Below, in pieces: positions 11,158 through 18,185 of a stretch of DNA of 25,773 nucleotides (position 1 is its first letter; the number at the start of each line of letters is the position of its first letter). Made by a program: the position numbers and the translations under genes. The DNA is from a virus. Below the pieces are notes generated by a model. It was not told where the DNA came from and searched no databases. It saw nothing but the letters and a program-made list of their open reading frames with translations. The stretch lies in IMG/VR virus record IMGVR_UViG_3300031758_000505, positions 1 to 25,773 of that record. The stretch is one strand, 5' to 3'.

Positions 11158-11291
11158 TTTGAGCAATAAGGAATGGCGACAAAACCACTGGGATTAACGT
11201 GATGAACACGAAATTTCACTTTGCACTCTGTAGATGGAGCGCAAGAAGCAATTACTAACGCGACAGGAATTAGTAGTAGTTTAGTTTTCAT
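11154..11291 (-). CDS. Small phage lipoprotein, 45 residues (possible o-spanin-like)
   Basis: This short gene encodes a classical lipoprotein signal. The start MKTKLLLIPVALVIASC has a positive N-terminus, a hydrophobic core and a lipobox V-I-A-S-C, so Cys17 would be lipid-modified. The mature part is about 29 residues, with Cys23 and Cys43 that could pair with each other. Both ends form ATGA overlaps with the endolysin and the metallophosphoesterase. Position next to the endolysin suggests an outer-membrane lysis factor, like an o-spanin, but no inner-membrane spanin partner is evident and the mature part is very short. It implies a Gram-negative-type envelope. Confidence 0.7.
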   Translation of the reverse strand: MKTKLLLIPVALVIASCAPSTECKVKFRVHHVNPSGFVAIPYCSK

Positions 11292-11761
11292 ACGATTTTC
11301 TGCACATCGAAACCAACTGCTTCCATCTTAGCTTTAGCCTCTGCAATTGTCATTCCGAAGCGATTCTGAAAGTGTGGAGACTCAGTGAAGGTCTTCCATG
11401 TGCCAGCCCATTCGATGCCCATGGTGGCAGCGAGGGTGCCAAGTTCTTTATAGATCCGATCGGCACGTTTGGGGTCTGCGGAATCAAGATACTTGCCATT
11501 GGCGAAAAGTCCAAGATCGATCGCCAATCCGTAGTTGTGCCATGAGGAACCAGGGCGAGCTTTGGTGACGATAGCTCCAGGCTTGGTTCGTCCTTGGGCG
11601 TAGAGTGCTGCTTGTTGCTGCCATGAGCGAAGACCAGAGATCACTTCGATCGTGATGCCGGTGCGATCACAGATGGGTTGTGCAGCGATCAAGAACTTCT
11701 CAGCTTGCGCTTTGAATTTTCGATTCAGCCCAGCGAGATTCTCAATCGTGCGTTTTGTCAT
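11288..11761 (-). CDS. M15 peptidase endolysin (L-Ala-D-Glu / D-Ala-D-Ala peptidase type)
   Basis: This 157-residue enzyme should cut peptide cross-links of peptidoglycan at lysis. It carries the zinc-peptidase M15 features: ISGLRSWQQQAALYAQGRTKPG, then SWHNYGLAIDLG with His75 and Asp82 as zinc ligands, and IEWAGTWKTFTESPHFQ with His130 as third ligand and Glu127 nearby as candidate catalytic acid. The length is typical of single-domain phage M15 endolysins and no signal peptide is present, so it needs a holin. Both ends overlap neighbours as ATGA. The two small membrane proteins transcribed just before it are the holin candidates. Confidence 0.93.
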   Translation of the reverse strand: MTKRTIENLAGLNRKFKAQAEKFLIAAQPICDRTGITIEVISGLRSWQQQAALYAQGRTKPGAIVTKARPGSSWHNYGLAIDLGLFANGKYLDSADPKRADRIYKELGTLAATMGIEWAGTWKTFTESPHFQNRFGMTIAEAKAKMEAVGFDVQKIV

Positions 11762-11922
11762 AGTTTACGCATGTGATGCCAGAGACTCAGCAAGCCGACC
11801 AGCAAGCCTACGACTAGACCGCTGATCCTGAGCCAAAACTCGATCTGCTCTTGAAAGGATGTTACCACCGCAATCATCGGGGTGGCAAACCCCACAATGC
11901 CACTGAGATAGTCTTTGGTCAT
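11758..11922 (-). CDS. Putative holin (small membrane protein, 54 residues)
   Basis: The product has two candidate membrane segments: SGIVGFATPMIAVVTSF (about residues 7-23) and a second one, ISGLVVGLLVGLLSLWHH (about 33-50), with a basic end (MRKL). The segments are linked by QEQIEFWLR. Size, topology and the ATGA overlap with the endolysin start fit a class II-like holin. It has no recognised family, so the call depends on position. The second segment is the more hydrophobic. Confidence 0.6.
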   Translation of the reverse strand: MTKDYLSGIVGFATPMIAVVTSFQEQIEFWLRISGLVVGLLVGLLSLWHHMRKL

Positions 11923-12077
11923 TTCTTTTTAGCGTCTGCTGCTTTGATGAGTCCCACTCCTGCGGCTACAGCAGCAAATGCCGCAGCAAAATCTGGAGGA
12001 GTTCCTTTGATAACTTGGATGCCTACGTTGGATACGGTAGTGACGATGGTAAGGATGCCTAATACGGTAGTTTTCAT
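11919..12077 (-). CDS. Small membrane protein, 52 residues (second holin/antiholin candidate)
   Basis: The product has an N-terminal hydrophobic stretch (VLGILTIVTTVSNVGIQVI), a short loop (KGTPPD), an Ala-rich second hydrophobic stretch (FAAAFAAVAAGVGLI) and a Lys-rich end (KAADAKKK). Such small Ala-rich phage proteins ending in GVGLIKAADAK are familiar from lysis regions. It starts three bases after the tail spike stop, with no Shine-Dalgarno sequence, and overlaps the next small membrane gene as ATGA. Either protein could be the holin and the other a modulator. Confidence 0.6.
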   Translation of the reverse strand: MKTTVLGILTIVTTVSNVGIQVIKGTPPDFAAAFAAVAAGVGLIKAADAKKK

Positions 12078-12080
12078 AAT

Positions 12081-13796
12081 TTATGGGAGATTGGCTAGTA
12101 AATGCGCTCGTAATGCTGGTGCGTAAGTAGCATCGCTGATATGAACATCATCAGATCTAGTAAATGAGCGAGTATCAAAAAATGACGAGTTAGGTATGAT
12201 CGAGCAAATATCTCTTAATGCTTTTCTTACTTTTTCAATACCTTCTGTTCTCGTAAAAGTAAACGCTGGAGACACTGGATTAGATGATCCATCAACCCAA
12301 TTAAGAGCAATAGCTGGATGAAATATATTTGATCCTGTGCTTGAAGCTAAAACAGTAGATGTTACTGTATCAACAAATTCCCATGTTGAATTAGTAAGAC
12401 GAAGTTGGTAAATTCCTAGATTCCAAATATAAGGGTCATTGACTCCAGTTATTGTAACAAATGTCCAAACTCCATTAAGAACAGATAACCCGCCAGTAAA
12501 ACCACTGACTGTAAAATTAACACTAGAACCTGCACCAATTCCGCTTCGATATGCTGGAATATAATCGATAAGCGCAAAAACAAATCGCATTGATGGATCA
12601 ACATAATCTTCTTGAACCCAATTAAAAAGAGTGGTTAATCGCGTTAAATAAAGAGATGATGCAGTTGCATCTTGTGTATCAGATTCACCTTGGAACCAAT
12701 AAATAACATTTTGGTATCTTCCAGATTTTAACCACATGCTCTGCATTGGTGAAGGAGTTACATTATCCCAGAAATCTAATTTATATCTACTTGTTCTATT
12801 ATATGGTGCAACATTTGTCCATTGAGTTATAGAAACGCCACCAACACCACCAAAGTAAATTTCATTAGGACCAATTTGACTGCCAGCAACTACTTTTCTA
12901 ATATTAAGATTTTCTGAACCAGCATTTGATTGTCCAGTAATCAAAATTCTAGTATTCCCTCTGGTTGATATTCTGCTCAAAAATGTTTGAGTAATCAATC
13001 CTCGAAATAATCTCCAGATTGAATTGCCCAATGTTGTCATTGTATCATAATATAGAAAAGCCCCCTGAATTACGCCAGCTTGACCATTGGTATTGGTAGT
13101 TGGATAAAATGATAATTGACTAGAAGTAAAGCCAACAGCAGATGAATGGGTAATTGAACGTAAATTGTTTTCAACAAGATGAGCGCAAGACGTTGTGCCA
13201 TTTGTGCTACCAGCGTGCATTCTTGAAACGCGATAACTATTGACAATATCTGCATAATTACCACCAGTTGGTATTGTTGTTCCGACATTGCTATTTTGAC
13301 CTAACCAAAAAAGATTTTGTGATGGAGTTGCACCATAAGCGGCAGAACCAAGAACCATTGTGCTGGAACCAACTCTAGTAATCATTGATGAATTATTCAA
13401 CAAAGATTCATCAGCCACATCTTGGTAAGACATGTGTCCAAATGAAACGCCAGATGCGTCATTTCCATTCACTGTTTGATCTGTTCTCAAATAATTCAAA
13501 ACACCATTACGCACTATTCTTACTCCAGCAGTATCGTCAGTGGCATTGACTAACGCCCATGGAGTCGTAGTAAGTTGAGTTGCTCCACCAAGTTGATTGC
13601 GACCACCATGAGATGGCAAGCATGGGACATAAACTAATTTATCCCAGATACCTAATTGTTGGCATCCAAGAATAAATGTATTGATGTCTTGTTTCGCAAG
13701 AGGATCAGTAACACCAGCACGGGCGAAATATTCTAATGCTTCTGGAGTGAAAGAATTCACTCTGGGTTTTGCCAACGATAAAGAATATCCAAACAT
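12081..13796 (-). CDS. Tail spike/fibre with SGNH-type carbohydrate esterase domain
   Basis: This 571-residue protein is a probable receptor-binding tail protein. Residues 1-280 resemble beta-rich, ConA/LamG-like phage tail domains (WALVNATDDTAGVRIVRNG, FYPTTNTNGQAGVIQGAFLYYD). Residues about 283-565 carry the sialate O-acetylesterase/SGNH pattern: RILITGQSNAGS (nucleophile Ser290), GGVGGVSITQW, VIYWFQGESDT near 364-373, and the terminal Asp-His pair in DDVHIS (Asp550, His552). It would deacetylate host surface polysaccharide. A beta-rich stretch of about 95 residues (419-515) is inserted between the GESD block and the Asp-His pair and may be a binding module. The gene is visibly more AT-rich than its neighbours, suggesting recent exchange. 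Confidence 0.85.
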   Translation of the reverse strand: MFGYSLSLAKPRVNSFTPEALEYFARAGVTDPLAKQDINTFILGCQQLGIWDKLVYVPCLPSHGGRNQLGGATQLTTTPWALVNATDDTAGVRIVRNGVLNYLRTDQTVNGNDASGVSFGHMSYQDVADESLLNNSSMITRVGSSTMVLGSAAYGATPSQNLFWLGQNSNVGTTIPTGGNYADIVNSYRVSRMHAGSTNGTTSCAHLVENNLRSITHSSAVGFTSSQLSFYPTTNTNGQAGVIQGAFLYYDTMTTLGNSIWRLFRGLITQTFLSRISTRGNTRILITGQSNAGSENLNIRKVVAGSQIGPNEIYFGGVGGVSITQWTNVAPYNRTSRYKLDFWDNVTPSPMQSMWLKSGRYQNVIYWFQGESDTQDATASSLYLTRLTTLFNWVQEDYVDPSMRFVFALIDYIPAYRSGIGAGSSVNFTVSGFTGGLSVLNGVWTFVTITGVNDPYIWNLGIYQLRLTNSTWEFVDTVTSTVLASSTGSNIFHPAIALNWVDGSSNPVSPAFTFTRTEGIEKVRKALRDICSIIPNSSFFDTRSFTRSDDVHISDATYAPALRAHLLANLP

Positions 13797-13799
13797 AAG

Positions 13800-14414
13800 T
13801 TAATAACGCATCTGCATGTTCGCATTGGTAAATATCCGATTTGCAACCATTTGTAAAGTATGTTGTTCATCGATGCGGATCATCTCCTCTTGGAGCAATA
13901 GATCGGCTTCCTGATCGGCAGCTAGTGCTTTCTCTTGCTGACCTTCAGCCCGAAGGTAGTCAGCGTAGGTGCCGTGTGCCATGTATTGGAACCACTCGGC
14001 AGGAATGGCTGTGGTTTCTCCTGAAGCATCACCATAAGTATCGGCAAATTGCTTCTTGTAGGTTACATAGGCTTCCGTGGGATTAAGATCCCCAGCAACC
14101 AATGTAGCACCATCGGCGGTCACCATGATGTCATATTCTTGGACTGATCGGTTAAGCCATGGTGCTTGCTTATGAATACGGAGATATGTGTCGATAGCAT
14201 CTTTTCCAGACTCAGTGTATGGCACCACGCTATTCGTGACTGCTCTTTCTTCCCCGATCTTGAGATATCGAGTCCAGTAATTTGTTGAGCGATATGCTCG
14301 CAATGCTCGACGATTAATCAGTGCCTTGATTCGTCCAAGCTCCAATGTAGCGAAGACAACTCCGCATAATGACTGAATCAAAGATAGCAGTTCAGCGTAG
14401 GTCTTCGTTTGCAT
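13800..14414 (-). CDS. Head-tail connector/adaptor-like protein
   Basis: This 204-residue protein resembles phage adaptor proteins found between capsid and tail genes. Its start, TYAELLSLIQSLCG, and the long helical region with RIKALINRRALRAYRSTNYW are typical, as are AYVTYKKQFADTYGD, EWFQYMAHGTYADYLRAEGQQEKA and the final DEQHTLQMVANRI. It would bind the portal ring and link it to the tail. ATG 14414 overlaps the upstream stop (TGATG); a TTG one codon earlier is a weaker alternative. The gene lies between a small unknown and the tail spike, three bases before the spike start. Family recognition is by eye, without a search. Confidence 0.7.
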   Translation of the reverse strand: MQTKTYAELLSLIQSLCGVVFATLELGRIKALINRRALRAYRSTNYWTRYLKIGEERAVTNSVVPYTESGKDAIDTYLRIHKQAPWLNRSVQEYDIMVTADGATLVAGDLNPTEAYVTYKKQFADTYGDASGETTAIPAEWFQYMAHGTYADYLRAEGQQEKALAADQEADLLLQEEMIRIDEQHTLQMVANRIFTNANMQMRY

Positions 14415-14692
14415 CAAATGTTACCTGCTTTTAGGTGTGATTGTGATTTGAAGAAGTCTCGGACAAACTCTCGGTCGTCCCAGCACTCGGCTCCATATTT
14501 GTTTGCGAGTAGTAGATACTCACGTTGTGGAATCGCACCAACAGGTTTACCTGCGATGGATTTCACCTCTTTCATTCTCCTTGCTTCAGCAGCAGCTTCG
14601 ATCTCCCTACGTTTCTCCAAGCTCTCGACAAACTTGCGACCAGAGCATAGCTCACGGATCAAGGCAGCATTGATTTCTTCTTCAGCAATCAT
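14414..14692 (-). CDS. Hypothetical virion-region protein, 92 residues
   Basis: This 92-residue charged helical protein lies in the head gene block. The N-terminal helix (EEEINAALIRELCSGRKFVESLEKRREIEAAAEARRM) is long and probably coiled. The C-terminal part (GAIPQREYLLLANKYGAECWDDREFVRDFF) has a recurrent pattern seen in small phage head-region proteins. Its ATG directly follows the T-rich tail of a strong hairpin at 14702-14727, so its expression is likely lower than that of the capsid gene upstream. It overlaps the connector start by one base. Confidence 0.62.
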   Translation of the reverse strand: MIAEEEINAALIRELCSGRKFVESLEKRREIEAAAEARRMKEVKSIAGKPVGAIPQREYLLLANKYGAECWDDREFVRDFFKSQSHLKAGNI

Positions 14693-14701
14693 AAGAAAGA
14701 A

Positions 14702-14727
14702 GGAGAGGGAGTGTTACCTCCCCCTCC
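14702..14727 (-). terminator. GC-rich hairpin with T-rich tail (attenuator-like)
   Basis: Plus-strand GGAGAGGGAG (14702-14711) and CTCCCCCTCC (14718-14727) form a 10-pair stem with one G-T pair and a six-base loop. Read on the minus strand it is followed by TTCTTTCTT and then immediately by the ATG at 14692. It resembles an intrinsic terminator located after the capsid and decoration genes, and would allow partial read-through to connector and tail genes. It could also hide the ribosome site of the next gene. Confidence 0.65.
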
Positions 14728-14738
14728 TGAGTTTGGGA

Positions 14739-15155
14739 TTAAGGCGTGATGTCGAACGGATTGAGAATCGTCAAAGCGATCACAATCTCACCAGCAGTGA
14801 TGTTGGCAACAGTTCCACCAAGAGTCGCAATGATATTGACTGGCGATGTAGTGTTGTTGACATAACCAGGCTCTGTATCGAGCAAGGTGCCACTGTTGTA
14901 GGCAGTTGCTGTCAGACCATCAAGGTCAGTTGATGCAACGAAACCAGCAGCAGTTCCAGTAACACCAAGCGTAATGGTGATGTCACTTGCTCCTGCGATT
15001 GCAGTGATAACAGTTACACACGCATTGGTAACGATACCGCCGCGAGGCACTACTCCGACTACCCGTGCTGCCGTGCCTCCAGAAACAAGTTCAGAGGCTG
15101 CGATACGGAAGAAGTGGGTAAACCCACGCGATTCATTATTGGCTAATTGTGGCAT
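14739..15155 (-). CDS. Putative head decoration/virion protein
   Basis: This 138-residue protein follows the major capsid gene, the place of head decoration or auxiliary capsid proteins. It is beta-rich and Thr/Ala/Gly/Ile-rich (GTAARVVGVVPRGGIVTNACV, ASDITITLGVTGTAAGF, PVNIIATLGGTVANITAGEIVIAL) with few charges, which fits a compact beta-barrel on the capsid surface. It has no signal peptide. The start has no Shine-Dalgarno sequence, with a short duplicated CTAACACA in the leader. The strong hairpin after it suggests that it shares the high expression level of the capsid gene. Function is inferred from position and composition. Confidence 0.62.
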   Translation of the reverse strand: MPQLANNESRGFTHFFRIAASELVSGGTAARVVGVVPRGGIVTNACVTVITAIAGASDITITLGVTGTAAGFVASTDLDGLTATAYNSGTLLDTEPGYVNNTTSPVNIIATLGGTVANITAGEIVIALTILNPFDITP

Positions 15156-15180
15156 AATGTGTTAGTTTCTTGTGTTAGGA

Positions 15181-16176
15181 TTAGTAAGCGATTTTTCCGT
15201 GGGCTTGAGGATGCTTGACGCACAGTGTGCCAGCAACGTCTACGAAACCACGCTCACCACCACCTTGGTTCTCAAGGCGAGTAGCACCCATCGGAATCAG
15301 GGTGTTAAAGCCCAGATACTTAGGATTGAGGACGTAGCCTACGTTGGTCGAACCGGTTGGCATACAGCTTGGGTTGCCGTTCACGATCTTCACAAGACCG
15401 AAGTCGGAGTCATACAGGTTCACCGAGAGGGTGATTGCTTTGCTCGTAGCGTCTTGGTTAACGTGGTAGGTCACGCCAGCGTTGGCGGGTTGCGCACGGG
15501 TGAAGTTGCTGATCAACTGACGAAGTGCTACGTTAGCAACAAGCGTCAAGCTGTTCATCTCACCGTTACGAGCGAAGATCGAACCAATCAAGGAATTGAA
15601 CGAAGATTCGCTGATGGTGGACGAGATGATCGAACCCGAAGGAGTGCGGTAGTCAGCAGGAACTGGATTCGTAGCTTGTGCCGTGGACTGAATCCACTTG
15701 CCAAGACCACGCATACCGTAAGGAGTGCCAGCACCGTTCTCAACCGTCATCTCGTTGTCAGAGGCGATGGTTGCTTCGATGTCGCGTTTGATCTCACGCA
15801 TCGACTTAGCTTCAGCTTGTGCGACATTGGCAGGACCAACGCTCGTTACAGCTTGTTGCAGGTTCGATACGATGTAGTCACGGCGCATCAGTTGGATGTA
15901 GTTACCCAGGCGGGCGCGGTTAGCGAACTTGTCGGAGAACGAAGTCACATCCGAACCTTCGCTAATACCAGTGGTAGCTGGAGCAGCAAGAGAGTCAACA
16001 GTCCACTCAGAATAGGTGGCGCTGGCTTTACCTTTGCTGCAAAGCGAGAGGATGGGAGTTTCTTCAGGAGCCAGGATAGCAAGTTCATTGCTGAGATCCT
16101 CGCGGTTCGATACGGCGGAACCCTGACCAGTTTTTGCGGTCGGGGCAGATGGTTGATAAGTATTTGAGATAGGCAT
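15181..16176 (-). CDS. Major capsid protein (SU10/DUF5309-like)
   Basis: This 331-residue protein resembles the SU10-type major capsid family with an HK97-like fold. The N-terminal part has REDLSNELAILAPEETPILS, then ATYSEWTVDSL and the conserved RLGNYIQLMRRDYIVS region, followed by a long helix (AEAKSMREIKRDIEATIAS) and the GMRGLGKWI segment. The C-terminal half carries strands of the A-domain (DFGLVKIVNGN, KYLGFNTLIPMGATRLENQGG). The length and its place directly after a scaffold gene support the call. It assembles the icosahedral head. The start has an A-rich leader with no Shine-Dalgarno sequence, despite the need for high expression. Confidence 0.9.
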   Translation of the reverse strand: MPISNTYQPSAPTAKTGQGSAVSNREDLSNELAILAPEETPILSLCSKGKASATYSEWTVDSLAAPATTGISEGSDVTSFSDKFANRARLGNYIQLMRRDYIVSNLQQAVTSVGPANVAQAEAKSMREIKRDIEATIASDNEMTVENGAGTPYGMRGLGKWIQSTAQATNPVPADYRTPSGSIISSTISESSFNSLIGSIFARNGEMNSLTLVANVALRQLISNFTRAQPANAGVTYHVNQDATSKAITLSVNLYDSDFGLVKIVNGNPSCMPTGSTNVGYVLNPKYLGFNTLIPMGATRLENQGGGERGFVDVAGTLCVKHPQAHGKIAY

Positions 16177-16194
16177 AGTTTTGTGCGGTTGAAA

Positions 16195-17205
16195 TTATTT
16201 GTATTTGGCAATTCTAGCGGCAATCCATTCTTCTGGGCTTCCACTCTTTTCAAAGCGTGAATACGCATCTACAACTTTCGATTTGGAAGATGTCGAGGAC
16301 TTCGCGGCACCCGCTCCAAATGGGGAAGAAGATGGACTGATTTTCAGTTTATTCCCCACCGCAGGTTGTCTCTTAATCCTTGTCCCTCCGTTAATCGAGT
16401 TAGCAGCATGAGCCAAGATGTATTCAATTTGGTAGCCAATTTCAGGAACTTGTTTGCGTAGCTTTTCGATAAGTGGATCAGACACTAGATCCCTGAACTG
16501 CTTCCCAACAGGAGTTGATTCGTCCTTGATGTCAGGGACTTCCTCTTCTGCTGCTGCGATGTATTGACCTTTCAACTGCTCCATCTGAACGATCTGCTGG
16601 AGATGCGCTTGCTGGGCAGGTAGATACTTGGTTAATGCATCACGGGAATTACGGTTAGCTTTGCGGATCTGCTGCTTGGTGAACTCCTTGTCTCCTACGA
16701 GGATGATATCGTCTGCACGATAGTCTTCGTATTCTTCAAGAAGAGCATCTGTTGTCTCAAGTGTTCTCTCAAGTTCTTGATACTTCGCTTTCAAGTCATC
16801 GAATGACTGGATTTCACGAAATGGATTCTCCTCTTGAGGGACTTCCTTGACTTGCGGTTGAGATTGAATCTTTTCCTCCAGGGCTTTTTTCTGAGCAGTT
16901 AGCTCTCCGATGCGTTGCAGCAACCGGCTTTTACCCTTTTTGGCTAAGGCTTGAATCTGCTCCGTGGTCAACGACAGTAGATCAACTTCACTTTCCTCTT
17001 CCTCCTCTTCGGCTTCCTCCTCGGCTTCCGTTTCTTCAGACTCAGCAGGAACTTCTTCCTCTTCATCCTCGGAAACTTCCTCTTCGGATTGTTCCTCTGG
17101 TTCTGGTTCGGGGTTATGTTTTTCCATTCTCTGAGCTACAAGCTCTTCAAATGACAGGTTGGACACTGATTCAATAGCTTCAGCGGTAGCTTCTGGATTA
17201 CTCAT
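16195..17205 (-). CDS. Capsid scaffolding protein
   Basis: This 336-residue protein has the composition of a scaffold. There is a very acidic N-terminal tract (about residues 28-75, nearly all Glu, Ser and Asp), long charged coiled-coil segments (KGKSRLLQRIGELTAQKKALE, FDDLKAKYQELERTLETTDALL, NSRDALTKYLPAQQAHLQQIV) and a basic C-terminal region likely to contact the capsid protein. The ATG at 17205 was chosen; an in-frame TTG at 17256 would lie on the predicted promoter. The gene is transcribed just before the major capsid gene and appears to have its own promoter at 17249-17276. It would be lost or cleaved during head maturation. Confidence 0.85.
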   Translation of the reverse strand: MSNPEATAEAIESVSNLSFEELVAQRMEKHNPEPEPEEQSEEEVSEDEEEEVPAESEETEAEEEAEEEEEESEVDLLSLTTEQIQALAKKGKSRLLQRIGELTAQKKALEEKIQSQPQVKEVPQEENPFREIQSFDDLKAKYQELERTLETTDALLEEYEDYRADDIILVGDKEFTKQQIRKANRNSRDALTKYLPAQQAHLQQIVQMEQLKGQYIAAAEEEVPDIKDESTPVGKQFRDLVSDPLIEKLRKQVPEIGYQIEYILAHAANSINGGTRIKRQPAVGNKLKISPSSSPFGAGAAKSSTSSKSKVVDAYSRFEKSGSPEEWIAARIAKYK

Positions 17206-17248
17206 AACTGGGACGCCATTTACGCTCGGCGGTGCGATACGAAGGACA

Positions 17249-17276
17249 ATTAGCACAAAAGCACCAACTTTGTCAA
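17249..17276 (-). promoter_or_regulatory. Promoter for scaffold and capsid genes
   Basis: On the minus strand a perfect TTGACA (plus-strand 17271-17276) is followed after 16 bases by GCTAAT (17249-17254) with an upstream TG, an extended -10 form. Transcription would start near 17242, about 37 bases before the scaffold ATG at 17205. It lies just after the hairpin at 17313-17337, so the head-assembly genes can be expressed separately from the packaging genes. Confidence 0.62.
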
Positions 17277-17312
17277 TAGTAAATTTTTATTGAGTTTACC
17301 ACCAAAAGAATA

Positions 17313-17337
17313 CCCATAGAGGGATTTCCTCTATGGG
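17313..17337 (-). terminator. Perfect 10-bp hairpin after the packaging operon
   Basis: CCCATAGAGG at 17313-17322 and CCTCTATGGG at 17328-17337 form a perfect 10-pair stem with a five-base loop. On the minus strand it is followed by TATTCTTTTGG, a weak T-rich tail. It lies in the 196-base gap between the stop at 17402 and the scaffold start, the largest gap in the late half. It is a likely terminator or mRNA-stabilising element. Confidence 0.6.
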
Positions 17338-17401
17338 CATCTGAACATAAGCAAGCTGAAAACAAAACAGCGAGGGAATAAAAGCAGAATCTGATGAAAT
17401 G

Positions 17402-17614
17402 TCAACCCTGTTTTTTCAACAAAATCAAAAGCTCATCCAGGGTGGCAACACTGCCAACAATCTTCATGACTTCATTCTGCTCGACGCATTGACGCAGATC
17501 ACCGAAGAATCGCTCACGCTCATCCTGAATAAACTGGACGATTGTTTTGAACTCATCTCGATCTGAGAGTGCTTCGACAGCTTGCAGGATTGTTGGTTTT
17601 GGTAGTGGTGTCAT
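17402..17614 (-). CDS. Hypothetical helical protein, 70 residues
   Basis: This 70-residue protein is predicted all-helical (TILQAVEALSDRDEFKTIVQFIQDERERFFGDL, then QNEVMKIVGSVATLDELLILLKK). It is neutral to slightly acidic, unlike the very basic proteins encoded just before it. It starts in an ATGA overlap and is the last gene before the hairpin at 17313-17337. Small helical proteins of this type occur near the terminase and portal genes of several phages, but no function is known. It could be a head-assembly or packaging accessory protein. Confidence 0.65.
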   Translation of the reverse strand: MTPLPKPTILQAVEALSDRDEFKTIVQFIQDERERFFGDLRQCVEQNEVMKIVGSVATLDELLILLKKQG

Positions 17615-17865
17615 TTCAGTCGTCCTTTCGGTTTGTTCTTGGATGTGCGAGGGAATCCTCGGTTTTTACTTACTGGCACAGAGGCGATATTGCAAGCACG
17701 ATTGTCTTTGGGATTGTTATTCTTGTGATGAATATCTTTCCCATCACCTTTACATGCCATACCAAGTTTGACCGCTTTAGAACGAGCAGCATTACGCCCA
17801 GCCCGACGAGCAATCTGCTTCGGCTTGCTGTGGTATTCCTGATACTCTTTCTTGTAGTCTCTCAT
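17611..17865 (-). CDS. Small basic HNH-like phage protein
   Basis: This 84-residue, strongly basic protein starts with a Lys/Arg-rich helix (YKKEYQEYHSKPKQIARRAGRNAARSKA). It then has GKDIHHKNNNPKDNRACNI and SKNRGFPR, which resemble the core of small HNH-type phage proteins ('DxDHKxGNPxDNxxxNL'). The first Asp and His-His pair (DIHH) and the Asn are present, but the typical second His is not evident, so nuclease activity is uncertain. HNH proteins near terminase genes can assist DNA packaging. Both ends form ATGA overlaps with neighbours. The family resemblance is recognised by eye. Confidence 0.68.
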   Translation of the reverse strand: MRDYKKEYQEYHSKPKQIARRAGRNAARSKAVKLGMACKGDGKDIHHKNNNPKDNRACNIASVPVSKNRGFPRTSKNKPKGRLK

Positions 17866-18011
17866 TTCATTAGCTTGCGTTTGGCAGCTTTCTTAGGCAT
17901 ACGACCCATCTTGATCTCGATCTCGACGTAGCCTTTACCTTTTTTGCCGTTCTTCTCTTTGCCGTATTCTTTGCCTTCGTGACCGCAGCCACCTGATTTC
18001 TTGTTTTTCAT
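17862..18011 (-). CDS. Very small Lys/Gly-rich basic protein, 49 residues
   Basis: This 49-residue protein is Lys-rich and Gly-rich (KKSGGCGHEGKEYGKEKNGKKGKG), then has a short beta segment (YVEIEIKMG) and ends in a basic helix (PKKAAKRKLMK). It has no membrane segment. The C-x-H pair is too sparse to call a zinc site. The gene ends in an ATGA overlap with the HNH-like gene and starts three bases after the previous stop. It looks like a small nucleic-acid-binding or internal head peptide, but no family is recognised. Confidence 0.55.
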   Translation of the reverse strand: MKNKKSGGCGHEGKEYGKEKNGKKGKGYVEIEIKMGRMPKKAAKRKLMK

Positions 18012-18014
18012 AGA

Positions 18015-18182
18015 TTATTTACGTTTGGATTTTCCTGCTTCACTGAGAGCAATAGCGATTGCTTGCTTGCGATTCTTCACGACTGGTGCTTTACGAGGAC
18101 CTTGTGGATCACGACCAGAGTGCAACTTGCCAGCTTTGAACTCGCGCATGACTTTCTTGATTTTGGTTTGTGCTTTTTTCAT
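18015..18182 (-). CDS. DUF6496-like small basic protein
   Basis: This 55-residue basic protein matches the short family known as DUF6496. It has KKVMREFKAGKLHSG near residues 9-23 and VVKNRKQAIAIALSEAGKS near 35-53, with the typical 'VMxEFKxGxLxSG' and 'KQAIAIALSEA' motifs. Such proteins occur widely in bacteria and phages and have no established function; they are thought to be small nucleic-acid or ribosome-associated proteins, which is speculation. An A-rich linker (DPQGPRKAP) separates the motifs. It belongs to the small-gene cluster between portal and scaffold. Confidence 0.82.
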   Translation of the reverse strand: MKKAQTKIKKVMREFKAGKLHSGRDPQGPRKAPVVKNRKQAIAIALSEAGKSKRK

Positions 18183-18185
18183 AGA

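Noticed and set aside
15172-16167. A 331-codon open frame antisense to the major capsid gene
   Set aside because: It mirrors the capsid gene's codon pattern, has no recognisable domain, and starts and stops within the capsid region; it looks like a by-product of codon bias.
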